Source: Clostridium ljungdahlii DSM 13528
Lineage (GTDB): Bacteria; Bacillota; Clostridia; Clostridiales; Clostridiaceae
Direction of reading: 5' to 3'
Assembly (NCBI RefSeq): GCF_000143685.1
Contig: NC_014328.1
Coordinates: forward strand, 496,001-560,000
DNA: 64,000 bases
Within the stretch, counting starts at the first letter, position 1. Each line of letters opens with the position of its first letter. The position numbers were made by a program, and so were the translations under genes. The notes under the pieces were generated by a model. It was not told the origin of the DNA. It saw only the letters and a program-made list of their open reading frames with translations, and did not search any database. Positions 1-8,597 of this stretch are shown here, piece by piece.

Positions 1-2
1 TA

Positions 3-470
3 GGCTATTCTTATAGCAAATCCCTTTCGCTCCCGGGTGAGAGAATAGGATATGTAGTTTGCAGTAGTGATATGGATGATTTTAAAGATGTAATGCCTGC
101 CCTTAATGTGGCAAATAGAATTTTAGGTTTTGTAAATGCACCATCTTTATTTCAAAGGGTAATTGCAAAATGTTTGGATTCAAGCGTAGATATGAATATA
201 TATAAGAAGAACAGAGACTTACTATACAATCATCTTGTTAAAATAGGATTTTCTTGTGTTAAACCTGAAGGTGCTTTTTATTTATTTCCTAAGTCATTAA
301 TTGCTGATGACGTTGAATTTGCAAAGGAAGCAAAGAAATTTAACCTGCTAATAGTTCCAGGTTCATCCTTTAAATGCCCTGGTCACTTTAGACTTTCCTA
401 TTGCATTTCTTACGATAAAATAGAAAAATCTTTAGACAGTTTTGATAAGCTTGCAAAGAAATACCTCTAG
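3..470 (+). CDS. PLP-dependent aminotransferase, C-terminal part (gene runs off the left edge)
   Basis: The reading frame is open from base 3 to the stop at 468-470 with no start, so only the last 155 codons are present. The first residues read GYSYSKSLSLPGERIGYV. The S-x-S-K motif carries the lysine that forms the Schiff base with pyridoxal phosphate in fold-type I aminotransferases, followed by the usual PGERIGY stretch. The small C-terminal domain follows, with GAFYLFPK and a substrate-carboxylate arginine in FRLSYC. It probably transfers amino groups between an amino acid and a 2-oxo acid in the cytosol; the aspartate aminotransferase class is the best guess, but the substrate cannot be told from this part. 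A long palindrome begins just after the stop. Confidence 0.85.
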   Translation, partial: GYSYSKSLSLPGERIGYVVCSSDMDDFKDVMPALNVANRILGFVNAPSLFQRVIAKCLDSSVDMNIYKKNRDLLYNHLVKIGFSCVKPEGAFYLFPKSLIADDVEFAKEAKKFNLLIVPGSSFKCPGHFRLSYCISYDKIEKSLDSFDKLAKKYL

Positions 471-486
471 AATAGAGTATCTAACT

Positions 487-712
487 AAAAAATCAACTTA
501 TACTCTGGATATTTTTTACAAACTTCAGCTCGTTAAATATTTTGATAAGTCTAAGAAAAAAATTCTAAAAAAGCTAAGAACTTTTGAAAACTCGTACCTC
601 AGACAATTCAAAAGTTCTAAGTTTTTATGAATTTTTTTCTAAGACTTATATGCAAAATATTTAAAAGAGCTTCGTTATTGTAAAAATATGCCTACGTATA
701 AGTTGATTTTTA
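487..712. repeat. Giant imperfect palindrome A with core CTGAGGTACGA (core on minus strand)
   Basis: The two arms (about 487-590 and 607-712) are near reverse complements over roughly 100 bp. For example AAATCAACTTATA near 490 pairs with TATAAGTTGATTT near 698, and CTAAGAACTTTTGAA pairs with TTCAAAAGTTCTAAG around the tip. The tip holds TCGTACCTCAG at 592-602, the reverse complement of the shared core. It lies just after the aminotransferase stop and faces palindrome B. It is nearly a paralogue of the copy after nifK. Confidence 0.85.
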
Positions 713-924
713 AGTTATAAATCCATATATAGATGGATAACTCTATAATTAAGTTTATCCAAATTGCCAGTTTCATTTAAATGATAAAGTTATAAATTCA
801 ACTAAGATTTATAATTAGTAATTTTGAGTAATTATAGTTTAGCTTTAAACTTTACGATCCATAAATCGTTAACTCTAGAACGTAGCCCTTCTAAATTGCT
901 AATTGGGTTTTAAATTCTACCATT

Positions 925-1197
925 TATATTGAGATATCCTAGTTTGAAATTTGAACTTATACCAGAAAATAATGCTGACAAAATTGAAGCACACTTAAAA
1001 ACTTTTTTTATAAGTCTTAGTGAGGTATTTTAGAAAATCTTAGAAGCTTATATATGTCTGAGGTACGAGTTTATATAAGCTTCTTTAGATTTTCAAAATA
1101 CCGAACTTTAGACCTATAAAAAGTTTTTAGTATGATGAAATTTGTCAGCATATGAACTGGTATAAGTGGAATTTCAATCTAGAAATTCTAATATGTG
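925..1197. repeat. Giant imperfect palindrome B with core CTGAGGTACGA
   Basis: Arms of about 130 bp fold back around the core at 1058-1068. Examples are ACTTATACCAG near 955 with CTGGTATAAGT near 1157, TGCTGACAAA with TTTGTCAGCA, and GAAGCTTATATA with TATATAAGCTTC beside the tip. The right arm overlaps the stop codon of the LysM/hydrolase gene read from the other strand. With palindrome A it fills the 717-bp gap between two convergent genes. The stretch 713-924 between them is AT-rich, with no gene that I can support. Confidence 0.85.
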
Positions 1198-1949
1198 AAT
1201 ACCAGTTTCCCAACTCTTAAAGCAATTGGTTTTGACCAGAGCCAAGTATTTGTAGTGGAATCATCAAAATAATAAATAGCACCTTTTGTTGGATCAGAAC
1301 CATATAATGCTTCTAAAGCAGCCTTTCTAGAACTATCAGAAGCAGGTTTGTTTATCCATCCATTTAATACTGGAGTAAATTGATAATATCCATTGGATAC
1401 TTGGTATATTACACCTTTTAATGTAGATGGAAACTGAGGACTTTGAACTCTATTTATAACTGAAGCAGCTACAGCTACTTTAGCTGTGTAAGGTTCACTT
1501 TCTGCTTCAGCAGTTACAAGTCTTCCAAGCAAATCTACTTCGCTGTCAGTACAGGAAATTATATATTTTGAAGAGGTTGTCCCATTAAAAACATAACCTG
1601 CAGGAATATTTAGCACTTGTCCAGGGTAGATATAACTGCTTACATTACTATTGGCAGCAATTAAAGTGTCAACAGATATGCCAAATTTTTTTGCTATCAA
1701 GTAAAGTGTGTCAGAGGCTTGTACAGTATAGGTCTTTGAATTAACATATAGAGCTTGACCTGGATATATGCTATTTCCACTTAAGCCATTATCATTAATA
1801 ATTGTAGTTGCAGTTGTTTTAAATAATACTCCTATTTTAAATAGAGAGTCACCAGGTTTTACAGTGTAACTAGCTGCATGTACTTGAGTAAAAGATAATG
1901 TGCATAGAAATGCGGCAAATAACATTGTCCTGATTTTTTTAAAATTCAT
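1188..1949 (-). CDS. Secreted LysM / SleB-like cell-wall hydrolase
   Basis: 253 residues with a signal peptide (MNFKKIRTMLFAAFLCTLSFTQVHA). Two LysM peptidoglycan-binding domains follow (about 27-70 and 72-116, each with the YTVKPGDSLFKIG-type motif and ending PGQ.L.V/I). The C-terminal domain (about 135-253) is of the Hydrolase_2/SleB-CwlJ family: GRLVTAEAESEPYTAKVAVAASVINR holds the predicted catalytic glutamate. It should bind and cut peptidoglycan outside the membrane, in cortex lysis or wall remodelling. The start has a strong ribosome-binding site (AAGGGGGAT) nine bases upstream. A c-di-AMP riboswitch precedes it, which fits control of wall hydrolases by this nucleotide. Confidence 0.9.
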   Translation of the reverse strand: MNFKKIRTMLFAAFLCTLSFTQVHAASYTVKPGDSLFKIGVLFKTTATTIINDNGLSGNSIYPGQALYVNSKTYTVQASDTLYLIAKKFGISVDTLIAANSNVSSYIYPGQVLNIPAGYVFNGTTSSKYIISCTDSEVDLLGRLVTAEAESEPYTAKVAVAASVINRVQSPQFPSTLKGVIYQVSNGYYQFTPVLNGWINKPASDSSRKAALEALYGSDPTKGAIYYFDDSTTNTWLWSKPIALRVGKLVFTY

Positions 1950-1969
1950 AAATATAGATCCCCCTTAAT

Positions 1970-2084
1970 TTTGCCTGCGAGGTTAGTTGACGGGTTCGGG
2001 ATTGGGATACCCCTACTTTTTAGTAAAAAGATTCACCCCAAAAAATAATTATCCCCCGCATCTCATTCCTGAGATTTAGGCTTG
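1970..2084 (-). ncRNA. c-di-AMP riboswitch (ydaO/yuaA type)
   Basis: Read on the minus strand, this leader has the ydaO landmarks in order: hairpin ATCTCAGGAATGAGAT, GCGGGGGA, TTGGGGTGAATC, AGTAGGGG, CCCGAACCCGTCAACTAACCTCGCAGGC. The final GGC can pair with GCC at the 5' end to close the outer stem. The spacing to the hydrolase start is about 20 bases, including the ribosome-binding site. Riboswitches of this class turn off wall hydrolase and osmolyte transporter genes when c-di-AMP is high. No separate terminator is visible, so control may act on translation or through alternative folding. Confidence 0.88.
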
Positions 2085-2096
2085 TCTATGTTTGCT

Positions 2097-2125
2097 ATTC
2101 TAACAGTATTTCCAGAGTATATCCA
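2097..2125 (-). promoter_or_regulatory. Predicted sigma-A promoter of the riboswitch/hydrolase unit
   Basis: On the minus strand, TGGATA (2120-2125), 17 bases, then TAGAAT (2097-2102). The predicted start point near 2090 falls just before the first helix of the riboswitch, which supports both calls. Confidence 0.5.
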
Positions 2126-2239
2126 TATTAAATAGATGGGACTATTGACATAAAAAAACTTAAACATAAATTTAATACTTCTATAGAAGAAATTGCTGCA
2201 ATAGTAATTTTTCACTGCCAATTGTCAACTGCTTTGAAA

Positions 2240-2465
2240 CCTAACTCAACTTTCACAGTTAAAAAACTTGGGAAGCAATTTTTTTAAAGAACAAAGTTTA
2301 AAGTTCAAATATCAAATAAGGGTAAATTTCTTCCTAATGTCAGAAAATATTAAGATTGTAGATTTCCTGAGGTACGAAGGAAACCATCTTTATCTGTTCT
2401 TTGTTATTTGGACTTTGTTATCTTCAAAAGCTTTGATCTACAAAATTTTGATAATAAGTTAAAAA
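2240..2465. repeat. Palindrome C with core CTGAGGTACGA
   Basis: The core is at 2367-2377. It has the 'extended' core layout seen at 40.1 and 55.5 kb: TTCCTAATGTCAGAAAATATT on the left and GATTTCCTGAGGTACGAAGGAA on the right. The CAGAAAAT/ATTTCCTG pairs form an inner stem and TTCCT/AGGAA an outer one. The outer arms are AT-rich and less perfect (ACAAAG-type repeats on the left, CTTTGT-type on the right). The 64-codon frame across it is not a credible gene. It lies between the riboswitch unit and the DUF116 gene. Confidence 0.75.
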
Positions 2466-2547
2466 TTCATAACATGACTTCTCGTTATTAAAAGTGATAA
2501 TATAGTTGTATAAGTAAAATTCAAATGTGATTAAATAGGAGAATATT

Positions 2548-3711
2548 ATGGAAAATTGTATAACCTATTTTCTTAGAGATGAATCTAAAAATTCAAACGA
2601 ATACTACAGGTGTATATCCAATTTTTCAAATGAAGTTATCGAAAAAATTGAAATCGAAGCAAATAATATAATAGAAAATTTTATAAATTTTATTAAGAAT
2701 AATAGCATAGAAGAACTTAGAAGTAGGGAAGAGTATGAACTTGAATTCTTAATCATTGGAGTTTTGTGGAAAACCTATATAGCAAAAGCTTTAAATGCAG
2801 ATAGACTGTCCTTGAATCTTTTAAAACTTCTATTTAATTTGAGGACAAAATCGAAATTTTTAAGAAAAAGTGTGGACAATTTAAGGGGAAGGCTTGCTTG
2901 TAAATATCTTTTAAAGAAAGAAGTGGAGCCTTCTTCTGTATCTTATGATGAAAGTGACTTTGAAAAATTACTACTTTGGTTAACTGCTTCAGGGGAATTC
3001 AAATATGAATGTAAGAGAATGAACACATGGCTGCTATTTTTAAAAAATAGCAGTGAAGAATATATTATAAAAGTAAGCAAGTGTGCCTTTAAAATATCAC
3101 TGTGGTTTGAAAAAAGATCTATGGAGGTACTTGGAGTATATACTCCAAATGTACAAAAATTTTTAAACACCAACTATAGGTTATACGGAATAAGAGAGGA
3201 TAATGTTTTCTGTGGTAGAAAGGAAGTTGAGTACCATCTAAATATGGTGGGAGCAGAGATATTAAGTAAGGCATTTAGAAAGTTATTTGTTAAAACAAAG
3301 GAAAGAAAAGTACTCCTTCCTGCTTGCATTTGCTTGAAACCGGAGGGGGTATGCAAGAGAAAAAGGGTCAAAGATGGTTTCTTGTGTAGAAATTGTTCTA
3401 AAAGCTGCAGGGTAAATGAGCTTACGAAGCTTGGCAAATCCCATAACTTTCAGGTATTAATTGTTCCCCACGAAACTGATGCCTTTTCAAATGCAAAAAA
3501 TATTAGATATGGAGATGTGGGCGTTGTAGGAGTAGCTTGTGTACTCAATCTAATAGAAGGTGGGCTGAAGGCTAGAAGCCTAAACCTTGTCCCACAATGT
3601 GTTATCCTTGATTATTGCGGATGCAAAAATCATTGGGATAACAATGGAATACAGACAGATATCAACTGCAAAAAGTTGTTTGAAATTTTGCAAGTTGATG
3701 AAAACATGTGA
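2548..3711 (+). CDS. DUF116 family protein
   Basis: 387 residues. The N-terminal 220 residues are helical and charged with no recognised domain. The C-terminal 160 residues match the DUF116 family: CLKPEGVCKRKR, then CRNCSKSCRVNEL, and near the end VGVACVLNLIEGGLKA followed by VILDYCGCKNHWD. The clustered cysteines suggest a metal or iron-sulphur site; the family's reaction is not established. No signal peptide or membrane segment, so cytosolic. The start has TAGGAG six bases upstream. It is transcribed alone and ends 20 bp before the convergent transporter gene. Confidence 0.8.
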   Translation: MENCITYFLRDESKNSNEYYRCISNFSNEVIEKIEIEANNIIENFINFIKNNSIEELRSREEYELEFLIIGVLWKTYIAKALNADRLSLNLLKLLFNLRTKSKFLRKSVDNLRGRLACKYLLKKEVEPSSVSYDESDFEKLLLWLTASGEFKYECKRMNTWLLFLKNSSEEYIIKVSKCAFKISLWFEKRSMEVLGVYTPNVQKFLNTNYRLYGIREDNVFCGRKEVEYHLNMVGAEILSKAFRKLFVKTKERKVLLPACICLKPEGVCKRKRVKDGFLCRNCSKSCRVNELTKLGKSHNFQVLIVPHETDAFSNAKNIRYGDVGVVGVACVLNLIEGGLKARSLNLVPQCVILDYCGCKNHWDNNGIQTDINCKKLFEILQVDENM

Positions 3712-3730
3712 TGTTCCTTATATAAAGCTA

Positions 3731-5188
3731 TTAGGCTTTGATACTTTTAGATTTTTTATTAATAGCATTATTTGCTATAAATAAAGATAAAATTAGGGCA
3801 ATAACAAGAACGAAAGTTTCAATTGTAAAAGCGTGCTTTACTCCGAATACTAAACTTAAAGCTTGACTCTTTGCATTAGATGGATTGCCTGCAGCAAATA
3901 AGTATTTTTTTTGGGATGCACTCATTATAGCAACAAATAAAGAAGTTCCGAATGCTCCTGCTATTTGCTGTAAGGTGTTCATTATGGCAGTTCCATGAGG
4001 ATAGTATTTTGGAGATAATTGATTTAAACTATTAGTTTGTACAGGAGTATTTATAAGTCCAACAGCTACTAGAGATAAACAATGGAGCACAATAATAACA
4101 GGAATAGTTATACTCATAGATACAAAACGTGAAAGTAAAAAGAATGTAATAGTTGATATTGCATATCCAGGTATAATTAATGCTTTAGGGCCAAATTTGT
4201 CATATAAATGACCTGAAATTGGTGATATAATTCCGTTGATAAATCCACCAGGTAACATTAAAAGACCAGCAGTAAATGCGGATAAACCTAGGGCACCTTC
4301 AAGAAACATTGGTAAAATAAGCATAGTAGCAAAGTTAATCATGTGCATAATTATCATAAGTATACAGCCAAGGCTAAACATAGATTCTTTAAAAGGATGC
4401 ATGTCCAGCATAGGTTGGCTCATATGTAATTGACGCAGTACAAATATGGCTAATGCTATACAAGAAATAATAATAGGAGCTGCTATTAAATATGTATAAG
4501 AGCTTCCAATGTTACTAACACCGTATATAAATCCACCGAATCCTATAGTAGACAGTACAATTGATAAAAAATCTATAGGTGGTTTTGTAAGTTCTGTTAC
4601 ATTTTCGATAAATTTGTAACCTAAAGCTAAAGATATAACTGAAAAGGGTAATATTATAAAGAACAACCATCTCCAGTTGAGAGATTGAATAATTAAACCA
4701 GAAAGAGTTGGTCCAATAGCTGGTGCACAAAACATTACAAGATTAAATATACCAAGGGCTTTTCCACGTTTTTCTATAGGGTTTATAATCAATAAAGTGT
4801 TTACTATATTTGGTATTAAAATACCAGTTCCAATAGCCTGAATTAGTCGGCCTACTAGTAAAATTGAAAAAGCTGTAGAGAAACCACTTATAACTGTTCC
4901 AACCAAAAATATGGTTACAGAGGTTAGAAATAGCTGTCTTGTTGTAAAACTTTGAATAAGTAATGCAGAAACAGGAATTGCTATTCCCATAATGAGCATG
5001 TATCCTGTACTCAGCCATTGTACGGTATTTGCAGATATACTAAATTGGACCATTAAATTTTTTAATGCCATATTTAGTAAAGTTTCATTTAACATACACA
5101 AAAACCCTGCCATGATTAGCGCAATAGTTATTGGTACTACATTATAATTCCTTTGTTGATAATTTGACTCTTCCAAACGTTCTTCCAT
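3731..5188 (-). CDS. MFS multidrug exporter, DHA2 (EmrB/QacA) type
   Basis: 485 residues with about 14 predicted membrane segments, as expected for the DHA2 drug:proton antiporters. Motif-A-like RLIQAIGTGI and the antiporter motif C region APAIGPTLSGLI are visible near residues 100-160. It should export toxic compounds across the membrane using the proton gradient. The start has TAGGAGG upstream. The MarR regulator gene lies just upstream on the same strand, an arrangement typical of substrate-induced drug efflux. The real substrate is unknown. Confidence 0.88.
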   Translation of the reverse strand: MEERLEESNYQQRNYNVVPITIALIMAGFLCMLNETLLNMALKNLMVQFSISANTVQWLSTGYMLIMGIAIPVSALLIQSFTTRQLFLTSVTIFLVGTVISGFSTAFSILLVGRLIQAIGTGILIPNIVNTLLIINPIEKRGKALGIFNLVMFCAPAIGPTLSGLIIQSLNWRWLFFIILPFSVISLALGYKFIENVTELTKPPIDFLSIVLSTIGFGGFIYGVSNIGSSYTYLIAAPIIISCIALAIFVLRQLHMSQPMLDMHPFKESMFSLGCILMIIMHMINFATMLILPMFLEGALGLSAFTAGLLMLPGGFINGIISPISGHLYDKFGPKALIIPGYAISTITFFLLSRFVSMSITIPVIIVLHCLSLVAVGLINTPVQTNSLNQLSPKYYPHGTAIMNTLQQIAGAFGTSLFVAIMSASQKKYLFAAGNPSNAKSQALSLVFGVKHAFTIETFVLVIALILSLFIANNAINKKSKSIKA

Positions 5189-5224
5189 AAAATTTCCTCC
5201 TAGTTAATAATTAAATTAGTCATT

Positions 5225-5238
5225 TGCACAGCTGTGCA
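5225..5238. promoter_or_regulatory. Perfect 14-bp palindrome upstream of the exporter (candidate operator)
   Basis: TGCACAGCTGTGCA lies about 37 bases before the exporter start, in the 162-bp gap between marR and the exporter. It could be a binding site for the MarR protein or another regulator. A second inverted repeat in the same gap (CCTCCACTATGA near 5264 with TCATAATAGAGGAGG near 5308) could form an intercistronic hairpin. Confidence 0.35.
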
Positions 5239-5350
5239 GATATTAGAATATATAAAAATCCTCCACTATGAAAAATACATTGTTACAATACAAAATAAAA
5301 ATCATAATAGAGGAGGGTTAACCATGTTTTTATAAAAGGTAAATAGCTTA

Positions 5351-5800
5351 TTATTTTTTGCTAATTTTCTTCTCTTCTATAGATATGTTTTTTTCAAATT
5401 TATTTAAAGTATCTATAAACAAATCTAATTGATCTTTTGAAATTTCATTTGTAATGTTTGTAAATAAGTGTTCAATGAATGGATATACTTCCTGTTTTAA
5501 TTTTTTACCTTCAGGTGTAACGTAAATTAAAAATGAGCGCCTGTCTTCAGTACTTTTTTTGCGTATTACTAGTTTTTTTCTTTCAAGAATATCTAGTATT
5601 CGAACTAAAGTTGCCTGATCTTTGTCAACCTTTTTAGCTAGCTGTTTTTGGTTGACACCGTCTTCTTCTGTTAAAGACAATAATACTGACCACTGTTCTG
5701 TGGTTATATTATATTTCTTAAGATTTAAAGATAAAAATCTTAAAATTTTTCTATTAATAGAGTTTATATACATACCAATGGACTTATCAAGAGAACTCAT
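5351..5800 (-). CDS. MarR family transcriptional regulator
   Basis: 149 residues with the winged-helix layout of MarR proteins: a helix pair for dimerisation, then LSLTEEDGVNQKQLAKKV (recognition helix region), DKDQATLVRILDILERKKLV, and the wing with RKKSTEDRRSFLIYVTPEGK. The DxRS/F wing motif is typical. It probably represses itself and the adjacent exporter gene and is released by a small ligand. Start has TTAGGAGG eight bases upstream. Confidence 0.9.
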   Translation of the reverse strand: MSSLDKSIGMYINSINRKILRFLSLNLKKYNITTEQWSVLLSLTEEDGVNQKQLAKKVDKDQATLVRILDILERKKLVIRKKSTEDRRSFLIYVTPEGKKLKQEVYPFIEHLFTNITNEISKDQLDLFIDTLNKFEKNISIEEKKISKK

Positions 5801-5853
5801 AGCTTTTTGCCTCCTAAAATATATGATGTAGATATAATTAATTTACATATAGT

Positions 5854-5892
5854 TAGCATACTAATAATATGCTAGACTATTAAAAATGTCAA
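5854..5892 (-). promoter_or_regulatory. marR promoter with overlapping inverted-repeat operator
   Basis: On the minus strand, TTGACA (5887-5892), 17 bases, then TATTAT (5864-5869). This -10 box lies inside a perfect inverted repeat TAGCATA-N7-TATGCTA (5854-5874). A repressor bound there would block RNA polymerase, which fits autoregulation by the MarR protein about 60 bases downstream. Confidence 0.6.
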
Positions 5893-6120
5893 GCAAATTT
5901 TAACTTTGAGTATTTCTAAAAGGCTAAAATGTTATTAAATGTAAGAATATATCTGCATATAATCTGATTTTTAAGTTAGAAAGCACATTATTCAATTTTA
6001 CAAATATAAAACTTAATAATATTAATATACAAATAAATTAATATTAAAATATTTAATATTAATATTGATTTATTTAATTTACAGTGGTATATTATAAACA
6101 TGGAAAAGGAGAGTGGTAAT

Positions 6121-6483
6121 TTGACATATAAAATTATTAGCAAATGTCCTGTTTGTTCTTCTAAACTTTTAATTTCAAAGATAAAATGCCCTAAATGTAA
6201 TACTGTAATTGAAAATGATTTTGAAATGTCAAAGTTTGAATATCTTACAGACAGCCAACTGAAATTTATAGAAGTTTTCTTGAAAAACAGAGGGAACATA
6301 AAGGATGTAGAAAAAGAACTAGGAATATCCTACCCTACTGTGAGGGCAAAGCTAGATGAGGTTATAACAGCACTTGGATATAATGTGGCAAAAACCAACA
6401 CTGTGGATAAAAAGAAAGTAGTAGATATGCTTGATAAAGGTGAAATAACTGCAGATCAGGCTATTAAAATGTTAAATGAATAA
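6121..6483 (+). CDS. DUF2089 family protein (zinc ribbon plus helix-turn-helix)
   Basis: 120 residues from the TTG at 6121. I chose this over the ATG at 6100 because AAAGGAGAG sits seven bases before the TTG, while the ATG has no ribosome-binding site. N-terminal CPVCSSKL and CPKCNTVI form a four-cysteine zinc ribbon. GNIKDVEKELGISYPTVRAKLDEVI is a helix-turn-helix that probably binds DNA. The C-terminal VDMLDKGEITADQAIKMLN is the short helical hairpin also found in the next protein. It heads a cluster with a SHOCT-like protein, a small protein and an MFS transporter and may regulate it. Confidence 0.85.
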   Translation: MTYKIISKCPVCSSKLLISKIKCPKCNTVIENDFEMSKFEYLTDSQLKFIEVFLKNRGNIKDVEKELGISYPTVRAKLDEVITALGYNVAKTNTVDKKKVVDMLDKGEITADQAIKMLNE

Positions 6484-6508
6484 ATATATTGAAAAGGAGA
6501 AATAAAAA

Positions 6509-6898
6509 ATGAATGAGGAAATATCAAAGATTTTGAAAATGGTGGAAGAAGGAAAAATTACCTCTGACAAAGCTCAGGAGCTTATTGAGGCACTAAATGA
6601 TAAGAATACTTCTCTGGATGTCTCCAGCAATATTCCAAATGATGCTGACATTATAAATAAAATGCTTAAAATAAAGGTTATTTCTCATGACGGAGATAAT
6701 GTAAATGTGAATTTACCTGTTAAATTTGTAAAGACAATGCTTAAAACTATAGGAAAAATTCCTATACCAGAAAATGCAAAATGTATGGAAAATTTGGACT
6801 TGAATGTTATTGCAGAAGCAATAGACAATGGACTTTCAGGAAAGATAGTAGACGTAAAAAGTGCAAATGGTGACATAGTGGAAGTTAGCATAGAGTAA
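6509..6898 (+). CDS. SHOCT-like domain protein
   Basis: 129 residues. The N-terminus ILKMVEEGKITSDKAQELIEAL is the short SHOCT-like/bilobal helical hairpin found at the start of YvlB/LiaX-type proteins. The rest (about 50-129) is a small domain with the repeated pattern IKVISHDGDNVNVNLPV and IVDVKSANGDIVEVSIE. No membrane segment. It lies 25 bp after the DUF2089 gene and 12 bp before the next gene, each with its own ribosome-binding site, so the three are surely co-transcribed. The function is unknown, perhaps a sensor or partner of the DUF2089 regulator. Confidence 0.75.
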   Translation: MNEEISKILKMVEEGKITSDKAQELIEALNDKNTSLDVSSNIPNDADIINKMLKIKVISHDGDNVNVNLPVKFVKTMLKTIGKIPIPENAKCMENLDLNVIAEAIDNGLSGKIVDVKSANGDIVEVSIE

Positions 6899-6910
6899 AG
6901 GAGAAAATTT

Positions 6911-7162
6911 ATGAGAGTTCACATCAAGTCAGGTAAAATTAGATTTGTAATACCTTGTCCTATAGCTTTTCTAAAGTTTGGACTTTCTATTGCAGGATCT
7001 TCCTTTATACAAAAGTATATTCCTGATAAGGATAAAAGATATGTAAATATGATTGATTTTAAGAAACTTTCAAAGTGTATGGATATTTTGAAAGAATATA
7101 GAGGATTAAAACTTGTTGAAGTAAAATCCAGGGACGGAAGCCATGTTACCATAATTGTATAG
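6911..7162 (+). CDS. Small conserved-type protein of the DUF2089 cluster
   Basis: 83 residues with a good ribosome-binding site (AAAGGAG). It looks like a partial copy of the domain in the previous protein: VHIKSGKIRFVIPCPIAFLKFG resembles the ISHDGDNVNVNLPVKFVK part, and its end LVEVKSRDGSHVTIIV resembles IVDVKSANGDIVEVSIE. No signal peptide. The middle is weakly hydrophobic. Function not recognised; position and similarity suggest it pairs with the preceding protein. Confidence 0.65.
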   Translation: MRVHIKSGKIRFVIPCPIAFLKFGLSIAGSSFIQKYIPDKDKRYVNMIDFKKLSKCMDILKEYRGLKLVEVKSRDGSHVTIIV

Positions 7163-7212
7163 ATAAAATTCACAATATTTTAAATATTATATTAATTAAG
7201 TAGGCGATAGAA

Positions 7213-8484
7213 ATGAAAAATAATAGAAATTTACTATTTTATATGTTGGGAAGGTTTATATCTTATATTGGAACGGGAATACAACAAGTAGCAATACCTC
7301 TGTATATATTGGATATAACTCATTCTGGAATTATGATGGGTATATTTTCAGCAGTTAATTTTATTCCTAATGTTATAACTTTACCTTTTGCAGGTATTTT
7401 AGGAGATAGAAAAAATAGAAAAAATATTATGGTACTAGCGGACTTTGGAAGAGGAATTTTAGTATTAGCTTTAGCACTTTTGGTTGCTGAGAAAAATTTA
7501 AGTATTTATATGCTGTTTTTACTACAGGCTTTCATTTCAATTATGGATGGAATCTTCTTAGCTTCATCTACGGCAATTCTTCCAGAGCTTGTTTGTGAAG
7601 ATGAACTTATGAAAGCAACTTCCTTAAGAGGAGGAAGTGATGCAATTTCTATGATTATAGGACCTGCTCTTGGAGGTATAATATATGGGCTTGTTGGTAT
7701 GAAGACAGTATTTTGCATAAATGGTCTGTCTTTTATAATATCAGCAGTATGCTCTATGCTCATAATTTATAAAAATATAGATATAGAAAAGGGAAAAATA
7801 ACTGTAAAATCTTTCTTTACAGAAAATGGAGAAGTAATAGGCTTTATAAGGAAAAGTAGAGCTTTAATGCAGTTAACTATATTTTTTATGGTAGCTAATT
7901 TACTTGTAGCTCCTTTTGCAGATATAGTACTCCCTTTTGTATTGAAAAAATGTATAGGATTTGGTTCACAGCAGTATGGGTATTTAATTTCGTTCTTTAC
8001 TTTAGGTATACTTTTAGGAAATATAGCCCTTGGAACTTACTTAAATAAATTTAGTACAAAGACAATTATAAAGAGGGCACTTATATTTGAAGCAGGTGTA
8101 TTTTTCATATTTGCATTTTCCTTGTATCCAGCTTCAGTAAGATATTTTGGAGGACACGGTTTAAAGTTATTTGCAATTTTGGGCATTGTAACATTTTTAA
8201 TAGGTTTATCTAATTCAGGAATCAATACTCCTATGAATGTAAATTTACAAAAGATGGTTCCAAATGAAATGCGTTCAAGGTTTTTTGCAATACTAGGTGT
8301 ATTTTGTCAGGGAGCTATTCCTTTAGGGGCAATTATATATGGATTTGTTCTAGATAAATTTCCTTACTATTATATACTCCTTACCATAGTACTAATATTT
8401 TCTCTTGTAACTGCAGTTTTTATGATAAAGGCAGATCCAGAAGCTTATGAACCTGGGATACCCAAAAATCTTGAGAAAGCATGA
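7213..8484 (+). CDS. MFS transporter (MFS_3 / macrolide-efflux-like)
   Basis: 423 residues, about 12 membrane segments. The N-terminus NLLFYMLGRFISYIGTGIQQVAIPLYIL and the loop FAGILGDRKNRKNIM (motif A, G-x-x-x-D-R) are typical of the MFS_3 exporters related to enterobactin and macrolide efflux proteins. It is likely a proton-driven exporter in the cytoplasmic membrane; the substrate is unknown. It follows the DUF2089/SHOCT-like genes by 50 bp and is probably the transport output of that cluster. Its ribosome-binding site is weak. Confidence 0.85.
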   Translation: MKNNRNLLFYMLGRFISYIGTGIQQVAIPLYILDITHSGIMMGIFSAVNFIPNVITLPFAGILGDRKNRKNIMVLADFGRGILVLALALLVAEKNLSIYMLFLLQAFISIMDGIFLASSTAILPELVCEDELMKATSLRGGSDAISMIIGPALGGIIYGLVGMKTVFCINGLSFIISAVCSMLIIYKNIDIEKGKITVKSFFTENGEVIGFIRKSRALMQLTIFFMVANLLVAPFADIVLPFVLKKCIGFGSQQYGYLISFFTLGILLGNIALGTYLNKFSTKTIIKRALIFEAGVFFIFAFSLYPASVRYFGGHGLKLFAILGIVTFLIGLSNSGINTPMNVNLQKMVPNEMRSRFFAILGVFCQGAIPLGAIIYGFVLDKFPYYYILLTIVLIFSLVTAVFMIKADPEAYEPGIPKNLEKA

Positions 8485-8556
8485 TAGAAATGATGTAGCA
8501 GAATTGAAAATTTTTAATACTATATAGTATACAAGCTTTTAATTCGTAGTTGAAGC

Positions 8557-8587
8557 CCTTTGTTTTTATGCTACATAAAAACAAAGG
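8557..8587 (+). promoter_or_regulatory. Perfect hairpin that covers the start of a Shine-Dalgarno sequence
   Basis: Fourteen bases (8557-8570) pair perfectly with 8574-8587 around the three-base loop CTA. The 3' arm ends in AAAGG, the first half of the AAAGGAGG site used by the next gene. The fold would hide this site. No T-run follows, so it is not a simple terminator. Confidence 0.6.
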
Positions 8588-8597
8588 AGGTGTTATT

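Noticed and set aside
442..630. 62-codon plus-strand frame after the aminotransferase
   Set aside because: It overlaps the aminotransferase end and runs through palindrome A. No ribosome-binding site and no protein-like composition.
2160..2215. Possible gene remnant reading NTSIEEIAAIV
   Set aside because: Only about 15 residues look protein-like, with no start or ribosome-binding site, before a simple-sequence array.
2268..2462. 64-codon plus-strand frame
   Set aside because: It lies wholly in palindrome C; its start has no ribosome-binding site.
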